Below are positions 9,422-19,092 of a DNA stretch of 64,000 nt, one piece after another. The translations under genes were made by a program, and so were the position numbers. Source of the DNA: Microbacterium sp. cx-55 (GTDB lineage Bacteria > Actinomycetota > Actinomycetes > Actinomycetales > Microbacteriaceae); assembly GCF_021117345.1 (NCBI RefSeq), contig NZ_CP088261.1, positions 1,674,001 through 1,738,000 of the forward strand. The letters are read 5' to 3'. Within the stretch, counting starts at the first letter, position 1, and the number at the start of each line of letters is the position of its first letter. Below the pieces are notes generated by a model. That model saw only the letters and a program-made list of their open reading frames with translations. It was not told the DNA's origin and did no database searches.

Positions 9422-9910
9422 ATGCACGTCAACACCCGCTCCCCCGCCCCCGTCTACCGCGAAAAGCTCAGCCCCTCGCTCTGGACGCTCGTCGCCGCCG
9501 CGCTCGGCGCGCCGATGATCGCGCTCGCGCTCAGCCCGGTCGATCTGACCCTGGCGTTGGTCGGCGGAGTCGCCGTCTCTGCCGCGATCATCGCGCTGCT
9601 GATCTGGCTCTCGCCATCCGTCTCCGTCGCGGACGGTGAGCTGCGCGCGGGACGCGCGCACATCGACGTCGCGTTGCTGGGGGATGCGGAAGCGCTCGCG
9701 GGCGAAGAGGCCCGCACCGCGCGCGGTCGCGAGTTCGACCCGCGGTCGTGGACGCTCGTTCGCGGCGGCATCGATGGAGCGGTGCGCATCGCCGTGCTCG
9801 ACGCAAACGATCCGGCGCCCTTCTGGATCATCTCCAGCCGGACTCCGGATCGTCTCGCAGCAGCGCTGCGTCGCGCGCAGTCTTACGCTGCGCACTCCAT
9901 GCAGATGTAA
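9422..9910 (+). CDS. DUF3093 family membrane protein
   Basis: A protein of about 162 residues whose N-terminus PVYREKLSPSLW is the signature of DUF3093. Two membrane helices follow (LVAAALGAPMIALAL and LALVGGVAVSAAIIALLIWL), then a cytoplasmic domain ending ISSRTPDRLAAALRRA. The role is unknown, but the gene is almost always next to dut in actinobacteria. The start is uncertain: ATG at 9422 lies 11 bases after GAGGG, and an alternative ATG at 9413 would add MQI. The 3' end overlaps the converging DUF4193 gene by 28 bp. Confidence 0.85.
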   Translation: MHVNTRSPAPVYREKLSPSLWTLVAAALGAPMIALALSPVDLTLALVGGVAVSAAIIALLIWLSPSVSVADGELRAGRAHIDVALLGDAEALAGEEARTARGREFDPRSWTLVRGGIDGAVRIAVLDANDPAPFWIISSRTPDRLAAALRRAQSYAAHSMQM

Positions 9911-10176
9911 CCGCCGGACTCTTCGTGGTCCACCTGGGATCGGTGCTTCACGAGGAAGCAGTTGACACAGGTGAATTCGTCTTCCTGGGCGGGCAGAACC
10001 ACGACGTCGAGGTCGAGGTCGGAGAGATCTGCGCCGGGAAGTTCGAAGCCGGACGGGTTGTCAGCATCCTCGACATCGACCGAACCGGACATCTTGTCCG
10101 GCACGCGCTCCTTGAGCGCTTCGATGGACTCGCTGTCGTCCTCGGTCTTGCGGGGGGCGTCGTAATCCGTAGCCAT
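9883..10176 (-). CDS. DUF4193 family protein, zinc-ribbon-like
   Basis: A 97-residue acidic protein beginning MATDYDAPRKTEDD and ending in a four-cysteine cluster: CVNC and CMEC about 22 residues apart, with nearby histidines. That arrangement suggests a small zinc-binding fold. This is the conserved actinobacterial DUF4193 protein found beside sepH and dut; its function is unknown. An upstream in-frame ATG would add 21 basic residues without a family match, so the ATG at 10176, preceded by GGAAGC, is used. The gene shares an intergenic region of about 210 bp with sepH. Confidence 0.88.
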   Translation of the reverse strand: MATDYDAPRKTEDDSESIEALKERVPDKMSGSVDVEDADNPSGFELPGADLSDLDLDVVVLPAQEDEFTCVNCFLVKHRSQVDHEESGGYICMECAA

Positions 10177-10386
10177 GCTTCCGTGTCTCTTGATCGATGT
10201 GGAGCGTCCGCCATCGCGGCGGGCGGCCATAGTTTGCATGACGGCTGACCATTAAGCAAATGCGTCGCGGTGCCGTCGGGTGATTGTGTACGCCGAGGAA
10301 ACTCGCGCCACGCGCACGATATTCCCGGTGTCGCCTGCTCGCTGTGACACCATGGCCCCACACGGCAGATCGGAGGCGTGTGACCT

Positions 10387-11400
10387 ATGGAACAGCTCAG
10401 AGTGATCGGCACCGAGGACGGCGTACTCGTCGTCTCATCCGAATCCGGCCAGCGGTATTCCCTCGTCGTGGACGACGTGCTGCGCGCGGAGCTCCGCCGC
10501 GCACGCAAGGAGCGCGAAGAACCCGCGCGCGGCCCCCGGCCGAGCCCGCGTGAGATCCAGGCGCAGATCCGCGCGGGGCTTTCCGCACGCGAGGTCGCCG
10601 AGGTGCTCGGCACGACGCTCGAAGACGTCGTGCGGTTCGAGCCTCCCGTTCTCGCCGAGCGCGAGTTCATCGTCGGCCAGGCCCTCTCGGTCCCGGTGCT
10701 GCTCGGAGCGGATTTCGGTGACGACGCACCCACGACCTTCGGCGATGCCGTCCGCGCCAAGCTCGCGGAGGCCGGCGCGACCGCCGAGCGCTGGTCGAGC
10801 TGGAAAGAAGCATCCGGTTGGATCGTGAAGCTGCTCTTCGTCGCCGGCGAGGTCGAGCGCGATGCGCGCTGGGGTTTCGATCCGCGCCGCAGCTCGCTGT
10901 CTCCGCTGAACACGGACGCCACCCAGCTCTCCCGACAGGGCTCGCTTCCGGAGGGACTCATCCCGAGGCTTCGTGCTCTCGACACATCGGGGATCAAGGA
11001 CGAGTCGCGGTTCGACAGCGGCGCCTTCGGCCCCCGGCACGACGCCGAGCAGAGCCACGCCTCGCCGCCGCCGTCGAGTGCGGCGGTACAGGATGCCGCC
11101 ATCAAGCGCGCGCCGGACGCGCCCGTCACGTCGGCGGAGACCGCCGACCTCCTCGAGGCGCTTCGTCGCCGGCGCGGCCAGCGCACGTCGGCACCCGTCG
11201 GAGAGACGGAAGGCTCCCGTTCGCCGGCTCCGGTCGCCTTGTTCGACGCCCTCGAGCCGGGCTACGACTCGTCCCCCGCCGCAGAACCGACCCCGACGCA
11301 GGCCGAACCGTCCGGAAGCGACGCCCAACGTCGCAAGGGTCGTACGTCGATGCCGTCGTGGGATGAGATCGTCTTCGGAGCTCGTACAGACGAGAACTGA
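10387..11400 (+). CDS. sepH: Septation protein SepH (DUF3071)
   Basis: A 337-residue cell-division regulator. In Streptomyces and mycobacteria SepH stimulates FtsZ assembly at the septum. The N-terminal DUF3071 domain (MEQLRVIGTEDGVLVVSSESGQ) carries a helix-turn-helix-like segment (REIQAQIRAGLSAREVAEVLG), and VLAEREFIVGQALSVPV follows. After about residue 190 comes a long disordered region rich in Ser, Pro and Glu, then a short conserved C-terminal helix (RRKGRTSMPSWDEIVFG). Length and domain order are normal. GGAGG lies ten bases before the ATG. It converges on the next gene with a 17-bp gap. Confidence 0.92.
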   Translation: MEQLRVIGTEDGVLVVSSESGQRYSLVVDDVLRAELRRARKEREEPARGPRPSPREIQAQIRAGLSAREVAEVLGTTLEDVVRFEPPVLAEREFIVGQALSVPVLLGADFGDDAPTTFGDAVRAKLAEAGATAERWSSWKEASGWIVKLLFVAGEVERDARWGFDPRRSSLSPLNTDATQLSRQGSLPEGLIPRLRALDTSGIKDESRFDSGAFGPRHDAEQSHASPPPSSAAVQDAAIKRAPDAPVTSAETADLLEALRRRRGQRTSAPVGETEGSRSPAPVALFDALEPGYDSSPAAEPTPTQAEPSGSDAQRRKGRTSMPSWDEIVFGARTDEN

Positions 11401-11417
11401 GCTCGGCTCCCCGTCCG

Positions 11418-12533
11418 TCAGATCCCGAAGGCGCCGAGACGCAGGAGCGGCACGATCCGCTCGTCCGCGGTGAGCGAGCCGTGCTGGCCCACCATCCGCT
11501 GTCCGGAGGTGTCAGCGAGTCTGCCGTCGTAGTACGCGATCTCCGCTCGCGCGGCCACCAGGACGTCGCCGATACGCAGGCGCACGTCGTCGGCGACCGT
11601 CGCCCCGAACAGTCCGGCAACGATCGCTTCGTCACGCGTCATGACCCACGAGCGGCCATCCTCGCCACGCCACGCCTCGCGGACGGATGCGGCGGCACCG
11701 TCTTCGGCGTAGATGTGCAGCATCCGGGGTTCTCCGCCGAGTGCGCGGACGCCGTCGAGCCGCGCGTCGCCGTGCCCGACGATGACGTGCCGGTGGGACG
11801 GGACATCGACCATGCCGTGGTCGGCGGTGAGGAGAACGCCCACGTCGGGACCGACCGCGCCGTGCAGCCGCCGCGCAGCCGCATCGACCGCCTCGAGCAC
11901 CGACCGCCACGCATCCGAGCCCATCCCGTAGCGGTGGCCGGCGGAGTCCAGTTCGGGCACGTAGAGATAGATCGCCGCTCCGGGGTGAGTGCGCGCGAGG
12001 TGCGCCGCCGCATCGATCCGCGCGTCGAGATCCCGCTCGCCGATGAAGCGCGCTCCGCGCGTGGTGGCGGTCGTGAACCCGGTGTGCGCGTACTCGGGCT
12101 TCGAGACGACGAACCGGTTCGGCGCGTCCAGCAACGACGGGGACCGCTGCCAGGTTGCGGCATCGAGCTGGCCCGGCCCCCAGTCGGTCAGCTGATTCCA
12201 CACCCGGTCCGTCGCCGGCACACGGGCCCGGTATCCCACGATCCCGTGCGCGCCGACGTCGGTGCCGGTCAGGAGGCTCGTCAGTGCGGCCGCGGTCGTA
12301 CTCGGGAACACCGTCGTCGCCACGCTCTTCTTCGTGCTGCGAGACGCGAGGAAGCGGGCATATCCGGCGTGGGCGGCCAGCGCGTGCGATCCGAGGCCAT
12401 CGACGACCATGACCACGGCGCTCCGGACGGGCGGCAGAGTCGGTGACACTCCGTCGATGGCGGCAAGGACGTCCGTCAAAACCGCGGTGAGGCTCCGGGC
12501 GTGGGACGGGTCCGCCGGTAGGCTGAGGGGCAT
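11418..12533 (-). CDS. Alkaline phosphatase superfamily nucleotide pyrophosphatase/phosphodiesterase
   Basis: A 371-residue hydrolase of the alkaline phosphatase superfamily. [13 protein letters not shown] gives the first metal-binding Asp, [16 protein letters not shown] contains the nucleophile Ser/Thr, DSAGHRYG gives the D-x-x-G-H motif, and [11 protein letters not shown] supplies the second metal site. No signal peptide is seen, so it is probably cytoplasmic. The substrate cannot be assigned from sequence; relatives hydrolyse nucleotide-sugar or phosphodiester substrates. The same gene sits next to sepH and parC in many actinobacteria. The ribosome site is poor. The start lies 60 bp from that of the divergent parC. 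Confidence 0.85.
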   Translation of the reverse strand: MPLSLPADPSHARSLTAVLTDVLAAIDGVSPTLPPVRSAVVMVVDGLGSHALAAHAGYARFLASRSTKKSVATTVFPSTTAAALTSLLTGTDVGAHGIVGYRARVPATDRVWNQLTDWGPGQLDAATWQRSPSLLDAPNRFVVSKPEYAHTGFTTATTRGARFIGERDLDARIDAAAHLARTHPGAAIYLYVPELDSAGHRYGMGSDAWRSVLEAVDAAARRLHGAVGPDVGVLLTADHGMVDVPSHRHVIVGHGDARLDGVRALGGEPRMLHIYAEDGAAASVREAWRGEDGRSWVMTRDEAIVAGLFGATVADDVRLRIGDVLVAARAEIAYYDGRLADTSGQRMVGQHGSLTADERIVPLLRLGAFGI

Positions 12534-12593
12534 CGGGGCCAGTCTCGCACACCCGCGCACACGCCCCTCATCGCTACCCGAGGTTCGAACGTC

Positions 12594-15059
12594 ATGCCTT
12601 CTTCCGGATCCCCGTCCATCCCCGCAGATCACGGACGCATCGAAGACATCGACGTCGCCGCCGAGATGCAGGGTTCGTTCCTCGAGTACGCCTATTCCGT
12701 CATCTACTCCCGCGCCCTCCCCGATGCGCGAGACGGTCTGAAGCCGGTGCAGCGCCGCATCCTGTATCAGATGGCCGACATGGGCCTGCGTCCCGACCGC
12801 GGACACGTGAAGAGCGCGCGCGTTGTCGGCGAGGTGATGGGAAAGCTGCATCCGCACGGCGACGCGCCCATCTACGACGCCCTCGTGCGCCTGGCCCAGC
12901 CGTTCTCGCTTCGCGTGCCGCTCGTCGACGGGCACGGCAACTTCGGATCCCTCGACGACGGTCCGGCTGCTCCGCGATACACCGAGGCCCGGCTCGCTCC
13001 GGCAGCGCTCGCGCTCACCGAGAACCTCGACGAGGACGTCGTCGACTTCATCCCCAACTACGACGGGCAGTTCCAGCAGCCCGAGGTGCTCCCCGCCGCG
13101 TACCCGAACCTCCTGGTCAACGGCGCCGCCGGAATCGCCGTCGGCATGGCGACGAACATGGCGCCGCACAACCTCGTCGAGGTCGTCGCGGCCGCCGTGC
13201 ACCTGTTGCGCCACCCCGACGCCACTCTCGAGCAGCTGATGGAGTTCGTGCCCGGACCTGACCTGCCCTCGGGGGGCATCATCGTCGGTCTCGACGGCAT
13301 CAAGGATGCGTATACGAACGGCCGTGGCTCGTTCCGGACGCGCGCCAAGGTCAGCATCGAGCAGCTCGGGCCACGCAAGTCCGGTCTCATCGTGACCGAG
13401 CTGCCGTACCTCGTCGGTCCCGAACGCGTGATCGAGAAGATCAAGGATGCGGTCAACGCGAAGAAGCTCACGGGCATCTCCGACGTCACCGACCTGACCG
13501 ATCGGCGGAACGGCCTGCGCCTCGTGATCGGCATCAAAACCGGCTTCGATCCGCAGGCCGTGCTCGACCAGCTCTACCGGTTGACGCCGCTCGAGGACTC
13601 CTTCGGCATCAACAACGTCGCGCTGGTCGACGGTCAGCCGCAGACTCTCGGTCTCCGCGAGCTTCTGCGCGTGTACCTCGACCACCGCCTGCGCGTCGTG
13701 ACGCGGCGCAGCGAGTATCGCCTCGCCCGAAAGGTCGAGCGTCTGCACCTGGTCGAAGGTCTGCTCATCGCGATCCTCGATATCGACGAAGTCATCCAGG
13801 TGATCCGGACGTCCGACGACTCGGAAGAGGCCCGCGCACGGCTGATGGATGTCTTCGACCTGACGCACATCCAGGCCGAGTACATCCTCGAGCTGAGACT
13901 GCGGCGGCTCACGAAGTTCTCGCGCGTGGAGCTCGAGGCCGAGCAGGACGCGTTGAAGGCCGATATCGCCGCCCTCCGCGAGCTGCTGGGCGATGACGCG
14001 CTCCTGCGTGCGCAGGTAGCGCGCGAGCTGGAGACCGCATCCGATACGTACGGCACTCCGCGGCGCACACTGCTGCTCAACGGCGGACCGGTCACCGCCC
14101 GAGCATCGGCACGCGCCGCAACCGCGGCCGATCTGCAGCTCGCCGACCTTCCGTGCCGCGTCTTCCTGTCGGCGACGGGTCGGATGGTGCGCGCGGAACT
14201 CGTGGCGGATGTGCCCGGCGGCGGCATCGTGGCGCCGACGCGGCGGTCGAAGCACGATGCCGTGCGTTCTTGGGTGGACGCCACGGTTCGCGGGGACGTC
14301 GGTGCGGTGACATCGGCCGGGCGCCTCATCCGCTTCTCCCCCGTCGATCTGCCCTCCGTGCCGGCGAACTCCGTCGCGCTGGCGGCGGGTACCCGCGCAG
14401 ACACCTACCTGGGGCTCACCGGATCCGAGCACGTCGTCGCCGTCGTACCGCTCACGGCGGAACCCGTGATCGCCCTCGGCACCGCGCAGGGAGTCGTCAA
14501 GCGGGTCGCGGCGAGCGAGCTGCCCCCCGGCAAACACGATGTCGAGATCATCGCCCTGAAGCCCGGCGATCGGGTCGTGGGGGCGGCACCGGCACCGGAT
14601 GGTGCCGAGCTGGTGTTTGTCGCATCCGATGCGCAGTTGTTGCGTTTCGATTCCACGAGTGTGCGTCCGCAGGGACGCGCGGCGGGCGGCATGGCAGGGA
14701 TCCGACTCGGCGATGGTGCGCGAGTGGTCGCCTTCGACGTCGTGACCGCGGACCCGGCGGAGGTCGTCGTCGTGACTCTGGCGGGCTCGGCGCAGGCGCT
14801 GCCGGGAACGGACGCGGGATCCGCGAAGGTCTCGGCCTTCGCCGAATTCCCCCCGAAGGGACGCGCGACCGGTGGCGTGCGTGCGCAGCGGTTCCTCCGT
14901 GGGGAAGACGAGCTGACGCTCGCGTGGGTCGGTGCCGGGCCGCGCGCGGTCGGCGCCGACGGTTCGGTCCGTGCGCTTCCGGATGCGGGCGCGAAGCGGG
15001 ACGCCTCGGGTCAACCCCTCGACGCCGTGATCGCGGCCGTCGGCTCCGCCGTCGCCTGA
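12594..15059 (+). CDS. parC: DNA topoisomerase IV subunit A (ParC type)
   Basis: An 821-residue type IIA topoisomerase A subunit. The breakage-reunion domain begins [29 protein letters not shown], and the DNA-attacking tyrosine is Tyr129 in APRYTEARL. The C-terminal half forms the beta-pinwheel. The canonical GyrA box is not evident, and [14 protein letters not shown] is typical of the actinobacterial ParC-like protein. It works with ParE, encoded convergently 0.5 kb away, to decatenate chromosomes. In the quinolone pocket [12 protein letters not shown] the position equivalent to E. coli GyrA Ser83 is Ala91. The start is supported by family length; the Shine-Dalgarno sequence is weak (CGAGG, 11 bases away). 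Confidence 0.92.
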   Translation: MPSSGSPSIPADHGRIEDIDVAAEMQGSFLEYAYSVIYSRALPDARDGLKPVQRRILYQMADMGLRPDRGHVKSARVVGEVMGKLHPHGDAPIYDALVRLAQPFSLRVPLVDGHGNFGSLDDGPAAPRYTEARLAPAALALTENLDEDVVDFIPNYDGQFQQPEVLPAAYPNLLVNGAAGIAVGMATNMAPHNLVEVVAAAVHLLRHPDATLEQLMEFVPGPDLPSGGIIVGLDGIKDAYTNGRGSFRTRAKVSIEQLGPRKSGLIVTELPYLVGPERVIEKIKDAVNAKKLTGISDVTDLTDRRNGLRLVIGIKTGFDPQAVLDQLYRLTPLEDSFGINNVALVDGQPQTLGLRELLRVYLDHRLRVVTRRSEYRLARKVERLHLVEGLLIAILDIDEVIQVIRTSDDSEEARARLMDVFDLTHIQAEYILELRLRRLTKFSRVELEAEQDALKADIAALRELLGDDALLRAQVARELETASDTYGTPRRTLLLNGGPVTARASARAATAADLQLADLPCRVFLSATGRMVRAELVADVPGGGIVAPTRRSKHDAVRSWVDATVRGDVGAVTSAGRLIRFSPVDLPSVPANSVALAAGTRADTYLGLTGSEHVVAVVPLTAEPVIALGTAQGVVKRVAASELPPGKHDVEIIALKPGDRVVGAAPAPDGAELVFVASDAQLLRFDSTSVRPQGRAAGGMAGIRLGDGARVVAFDVVTADPAEVVVVTLAGSAQALPGTDAGSAKVSAFAEFPPKGRATGGVRAQRFLRGEDELTLAWVGAGPRAVGADGSVRALPDAGAKRDASGQPLDAVIAAVGSAVA

Positions 15060-15063
15060 TCGC

Positions 15064-15400
15064 GAGCGCGACACGGGCTCGAAAGACCCGCTCACGTGTC
15101 GCAATCCGCCGGCGCCCCGCGCAGATTGCGCCACGTGAGCACCAAGCGTGAGCGCGACACGGGGTAGAAAGACCCGCTCACGTGACGCAATCGGTCGGCA
15201 CACCCCGCAGATCGCGCCACGTGAGCACCAAGCGTGAGCGCGACACGGACGCGGGAGACTCACTCACGTGTCGCAATCCGCCCGCGCACCGCGCACATCG
15301 CGCCACGTGAGCCGAAGCCGGAGCGCGACACGGACGCGAAAGATTCGCTCACGTGTCGCAATCGGTCGGCACACCCCGCAGATCGCGCCACGTGAGCCCC
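15064..15400. repeat. Four direct copies of an 85-86 bp hairpin-forming repeat
   Basis: Units begin at 15064, 15150, 15236 and 15321. Each opens with gagcgcgacacgg, contains gctcacgtg followed by a cgcaatc word, then a variable 25-base spacer, and closes with the inverted word gcgccacgtgagc. Every unit can therefore fold into a hairpin with CACGTG-containing arms. Copies differ mostly in the spacer. No reading frame, ribosome site or coding bias supports a gene here. The block lies between the stops of parC and parE. Confidence 0.9.
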
Positions 15401-15420
15401 GGGTCGAGGACCCGCGCGCG

Positions 15421-15472
15421 GTTCGAGCGCGCGGTTCGAGCGCGCGGTTCGAGCGCGCGGTTCGAGCGCGCG
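15421..15472. repeat. 13-bp tandem repeat, four perfect copies
   Basis: The 13-base unit gttcgagcgcgcg is repeated four times without change, just downstream of the 86-bp repeats. The unit length is not a multiple of three and the stretch is not coding. The remaining bases up to 15579 are purine-rich (ggaacgggaacgcg twice) and hold nothing else I can recognise. Confidence 0.93.
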
Positions 15473-15579
15473 GGCGAGGGCGACGGAACGGGAACGCGAA
15501 GAAACGGGAACGCGAGGGCGGCGGCGCGACGAACGGCCCGACGATGCCGGCGGCCCGTTAAGCCCTCCCGGGGCCGTGC

Positions 15580-17658
15580 TCAGGCGTCGATGCGTTCGCG
15601 CCCGAGACGGTCACTCGAGGTCACGATGAAGTCGCGGCGCGGCGCGACCTCGTTGCCCATCAATAGCTCGAACACGGATGACGCGGCTTCCGCATCCGTC
15701 ACCCGCACGCGTCGCAGCATGCGTCCGGCGCGATCCATCGTCGTCACCGCGAGCTGATCGGCATCCATCTCGCCGAGACCCTTGTATCGCTGCACCGGCT
15801 CCTGCCAGCGCTTGCCCGACTTCGTGAGGCGCGCGAGCAGGGTGTGGAGCTCTTGCTCGCTGTACGTGTAGATCGTCTCGTTGGGCTTGGTGCCCGGGTT
15901 CATCACGACGACCCGGTGCAGCGGCGGAACGGCCGCATAGACGTGACCCGCCTCGATCAGCGGGCGCATGTACCGGAAGAACAGCGTCAACAGAAGGGTA
16001 CGGATGTGGGCGCCGTCGACATCCGCGTCGCTCATCAGAATGACTTTTCCGTAGCGCGCAGCGTCGAGTTCGAACGACCGACCCGACCCGGCACCGATCG
16101 ACTGGATGATCGCGGCGCACTCCGTGTTGGAGAGCATGTCGCTCACGGAAGACTTCTGCACATTCAGGATCTTGCCTCGAATGGGCAGTAGCGCTTGGTA
16201 CTCGCTGTTGCGTGCGTGCTTGGCCGTGCCGAGCGCTGAGTCACCCTCGACGATGAAGAGCTCCGTGTCGGCGATGTCGGTCGAACGGCAGTCGACGAGC
16301 TTTACCGGAAGGGAGGAGGACTCCAGCGCGTTCTTGCGCCGCTGCGTCTCTTTGTGCGTGCGCGCGGAGATGCGCGCCTTCATCTCGGACACGACCTTCT
16401 CGAGCAACTGCGACGTCTGCGCCTTGTCGTCTCGCTTCGGCGACGCGAACCGCGCCGTGAGCTCCTTCGTGATGACGGAGTTCACGATCTGGCGAACCGC
16501 GGGCGTGCCGAGGATCTCCTTCGTCTGCCCCTCGAACTGCGGCTCCGGCAACCGCACGTTGAGCACCGCGGTCAGCCCGGCGAGGATGTCGTCCTTCTCG
16601 ATCTTGTCGTTGCCCACCTTCAGGCGGCGCGCGTTCTGCTCGATCTGGGTGCGCAGCACCTTCATCAGGCCCTGCTCGAAGCCCTGCTGGTGGGTGCCGC
16701 CCTTCGGCGTCGCAATGATGTTCACGAAGGATCGCATCGTGGTGTCGTACCCGGTGCCCCAGCGGAGCGCGACATCCACCTCGCACTCTCGCTGCACCTC
16801 GGTCGCCACCATGGCGCCGGTCGCTTGGAGCACGGGCACCGTCTCCGTGAAGGTGCCCGTGCCGGTGAGCCGCCAGGTGTCGGTGACGGCCGCATCCGGT
16901 GCGAGGAACTCGGCGAACTCGGAGATGCCGCCGTCGTAGCGGTAGACGAGTTCTTTGTGCTCGGCCGCGCGCTCGTCGCGGATCACGATCTCGAGCCCCG
17001 GAACCAGGAACGCGGTCTGACGCGCGCGCTGCTCGAGTTCGTCGAGGTGGAACGCCGCGTCCTTCGTGAAGATCTGGGAGTCGGCCCAGTACCGGATGCG
17101 GGTACCGGTCACGCTCTTCGCGGTCTTGCCGACGACCCGCAGCTCGCTCTTGTCGCGGAAGGGGCGGAACGGGGCGTCCGCACGGGCGCCCATTTCGTCG
17201 GCGAAGAGCCCCGGCTCGCCGTGCCGGAACGACATCGCCCACGTCTTGCCGCCGCGGTCGACCTCGACGTCGAGCCGCTCGGACAGCGCGTTCACGACCG
17301 AGGCGCCGACACCGTGCAGACCGCCGGATGCGGCGTACGAACCGCCGCCGAACTTTCCTCCCGCGTGAAGCTTCGTGAACACGACCTCCACGCCGCTCAG
17401 GCCCGTACGGGGCTCGACGTCGACGGGGATGCCGCGGGCCCGGTCGCGGACCTCCACGCTGCCATCGGCGTGCAGGACGATATCGATGCGCGAACCGTGC
17501 CCGCCGAGTGCCTCATCGACGGAGTTGTCGATGATCTCCCATAGGCAGTGCATCAGCCCCCGCGAGTCCGTGGAGCCGATGTACATGCCCGGGCGCTTGC
17601 GTACCGCCTCCAGTCCTTCGAGGACCTGCAGATGATGGGCGGAGTACTCGGCTGTCAC
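15580..17658 (-). CDS. parE: DNA topoisomerase IV subunit B (ParE/GyrB family)
   Basis: A 692-residue ATPase subunit of a type IIA topoisomerase. The GHKL ATP-binding site is seen in EIIDNSVDEALGG and GGLHGVGASVVNALS. The TOPRIM domain is seen in LFIVEGDSALGTAKHARN and MSDADVDGAHIRTLLL, with the C-terminal QRYKGLGEMDADQL segment. The neighbouring ParC identifies it as ParE rather than GyrB. The GTG at 17658 gives MTAEYSAHHLQVLEGLEAVRKRPGMYIGS. There is no ribosome site, but TAGCCT lies eight bases before the start, consistent with a leaderless message. A longer in-frame reading upstream is not conserved. Confidence 0.93.
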   Translation of the reverse strand: MTAEYSAHHLQVLEGLEAVRKRPGMYIGSTDSRGLMHCLWEIIDNSVDEALGGHGSRIDIVLHADGSVEVRDRARGIPVDVEPRTGLSGVEVVFTKLHAGGKFGGGSYAASGGLHGVGASVVNALSERLDVEVDRGGKTWAMSFRHGEPGLFADEMGARADAPFRPFRDKSELRVVGKTAKSVTGTRIRYWADSQIFTKDAAFHLDELEQRARQTAFLVPGLEIVIRDERAAEHKELVYRYDGGISEFAEFLAPDAAVTDTWRLTGTGTFTETVPVLQATGAMVATEVQRECEVDVALRWGTGYDTTMRSFVNIIATPKGGTHQQGFEQGLMKVLRTQIEQNARRLKVGNDKIEKDDILAGLTAVLNVRLPEPQFEGQTKEILGTPAVRQIVNSVITKELTARFASPKRDDKAQTSQLLEKVVSEMKARISARTHKETQRRKNALESSSLPVKLVDCRSTDIADTELFIVEGDSALGTAKHARNSEYQALLPIRGKILNVQKSSVSDMLSNTECAAIIQSIGAGSGRSFELDAARYGKVILMSDADVDGAHIRTLLLTLFFRYMRPLIEAGHVYAAVPPLHRVVVMNPGTKPNETIYTYSEQELHTLLARLTKSGKRWQEPVQRYKGLGEMDADQLAVTTMDRAGRMLRRVRVTDAEAASSVFELLMGNEVAPRRDFIVTSSDRLGRERIDA

Positions 17659-17825
17659 AAAAGACAAGGCTATCCGCGGCCTCCGACACAACCGTGCACA
17701 GACACGGAAGACCGGGGCCGGCGTACGCGCTGAGCGAAACACCCCGACGCGGGGGCATGCACCCCGGAAGCGCGTGGTTGTATGTCATGACTCGCACCCC
17801 GCACGACGCACCGAGGAGGTCCCCG

Positions 17826-18050
17826 ATGAACACCATGTCGTCACCCACCGAAGAGACCGCTGTCCTCGAGTACCGCCTCACCGCAGCTGACCGCTGCGAT
17901 TCGTGCGGCGCCCAGGCCTACATCGCCGCCGAGGTCAACGGCAGCGAACTGCTCTTCTGCGCGCACCACGGGCGCAAGTACGAAGAGAAGCTCCGCAGCG
18001 TTGCCACCTCGTGGCACGACGAGACCGCGCGTCTCGTCGACGCCAACTGA
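17826..18050 (+). CDS. DUF7455 family small zinc-binding-like protein
   Basis: A 74-residue protein with a C-x2-C (CDSCG) and a C-x2-H (CAHHG) pair, flanked by ALEY-like and KYEEKL segments. This is the conserved small actinobacterial family DUF7455, usually found near parE and rpoD. It likely binds one zinc ion; the role is unknown. The ATG at 17826 follows a strong AGGAGGT by five bases. Longer reading frames upstream are rejected because the ribosome site fixes the start. Its stop is 7 bp from the stop of the converging racemase gene. Confidence 0.9.
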   Translation: MNTMSSPTEETAVLEYRLTAADRCDSCGAQAYIAAEVNGSELLFCAHHGRKYEEKLRSVATSWHDETARLVDAN

Positions 18051-18057
18051 TCTTCGA

Positions 18058-19092
18058 TCAGAGGTAGCGCCGCTCCACGAGCGGCGATAGACGAAGGGCG
18101 ATCTCCTCGCCGATCGATCCGATGGTTTCGGCCAGGTCGGTCGGTGAGGAGGCGCCCTCTCCGTATATTCGGACCACGTCGCCGGCCTGTGCCTCGCCCC
18201 ACGGCTCTACCGTGCTGGTGAGGTCGCCGATACCGGTCATGCGGCGGGCGCCGGCGGGAGTGCGAACCGGGAATCTCCCGGCGAGCGACGAGGGCAGGCC
18301 GTCGGAAGAACCGATGTCGATGACGATCTCGTCGTCGTTCACTTCGATGACCGTGGCATCGAGCGCCGCCACCGGCACGAGCCCGAGTTCCGCCTCGTGG
18401 GGGCCACCCGCCGAACGGATGCCGAAGCAGAACGCCCCCACTCGCACGAGGTCGTAGCGGAACTCCGGACGCGCGAACGATGCCGCGCTGGCCGACAGAT
18501 GACGAACGGGGTGCGCGATTCCCGCCGCACGTGTCGTATCGAGCGCATCCTCGAAGAGTCGCCGCGCGGCGTCGTCCTCCGCATCCGATGCTTCCGCGAT
18601 GTGGCTCCAGATCCCGGCGATCTCGATGATGCCCTCGTTCGCGCACTGCGCGGCGCGGCCGACGAACGTCGCCCACTCCTCGGGTCGCACGCCGTTCCGG
18701 TGCAGCCCGGTATCGATCTTCAGATGCACGCGCGGAACGACGTCTGCCTCGCGTGCCGCGGAGACGACATCCTCCAGACCGAGTGCATCGCCGATCCCCA
18801 GGTCGAGGTGCGCCGCGATGCCCGCACGGGCGTCGGGAAGCCCGGAGACGCGCCACGCGAAGATCCGGGTGTCCGCGCCGACACGGCAGCGCACACGCTC
18901 TCCTGACGCAACGTCGAACGCCCCGATCCACCGGACGCCGTGGGTGACGGCGGCCGTGACGATCTCATCGAGACCCAGACCGTAGGCATCGTCCTTCACG
19001 ACCAGCATCAGCTCGGCCGGCGCAACGCGATCGCGGACCACCCGGAGATTTCGGGCGAAGGCATCGAGGTCAACGGTCAGGATCGCGGTCAA
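18058..19092 (-). CDS. alr: Alanine-racemase-like protein, PLP barrel subunit lacking the catalytic tyrosine
   Basis: A 344-residue fold-type III PLP protein. The barrel is complete and shows LMLVVKDDAYGLG (PLP lysine, Lys33), KIDTGLHRNGV, GIWSHIAEASD and LVRVGAFCFGI, all expected racemase positions. The C-terminal beta-domain is shortened: the segment that should contain the (S/G)YGxTY tyrosine is missing between EVNDDE and IVIDIGSSDG, and the GR-x-SMD motif is replaced by TGIGDLTST. On its own it should lack the second base of alanine racemase. TTG at 19092 overlaps the upstream stop (TTGA) and has AGGGAG eight bases away, so it is coupled to the next gene, which supplies exactly the missing part. 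Confidence 0.8.
   Translation of the reverse strand: MTAILTVDLDAFARNLRVVRDRVAPAELMLVVKDDAYGLGLDEIVTAAVTHGVRWIGAFDVASGERVRCRVGADTRIFAWRVSGLPDARAGIAAHLDLGIGDALGLEDVVSAAREADVVPRVHLKIDTGLHRNGVRPEEWATFVGRAAQCANEGIIEIAGIWSHIAEASDAEDDAARRLFEDALDTTRAAGIAHPVRHLSASAASFARPEFRYDLVRVGAFCFGIRSAGGPHEAELGLVPVAALDATVIEVNDDEIVIDIGSSDGLPSSLAGRFPVRTPAGARRMTGIGDLTSTVEPWGEAQAGDVVRIYGEGASSPTDLAETIGSIGEEIALRLSPLVERRYL

Noticed and set aside
11418..15263. 1281-codon open frame on the minus strand, extending beyond the phosphodiesterase and opposite parC
   Set aside because: Only 11418-12533 encodes a recognisable protein. The rest is antisense to parC, is Arg/Gly-rich and has no ribosome site; long antisense frames are expected at this GC content.
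15064..15472. CRISPR-like regular repeats
   Set aside because: The units are contiguous 86-bp palindromic repeats with no unique spacers of constant length and no cas genes nearby; the 13-bp array is a simple VNTR.
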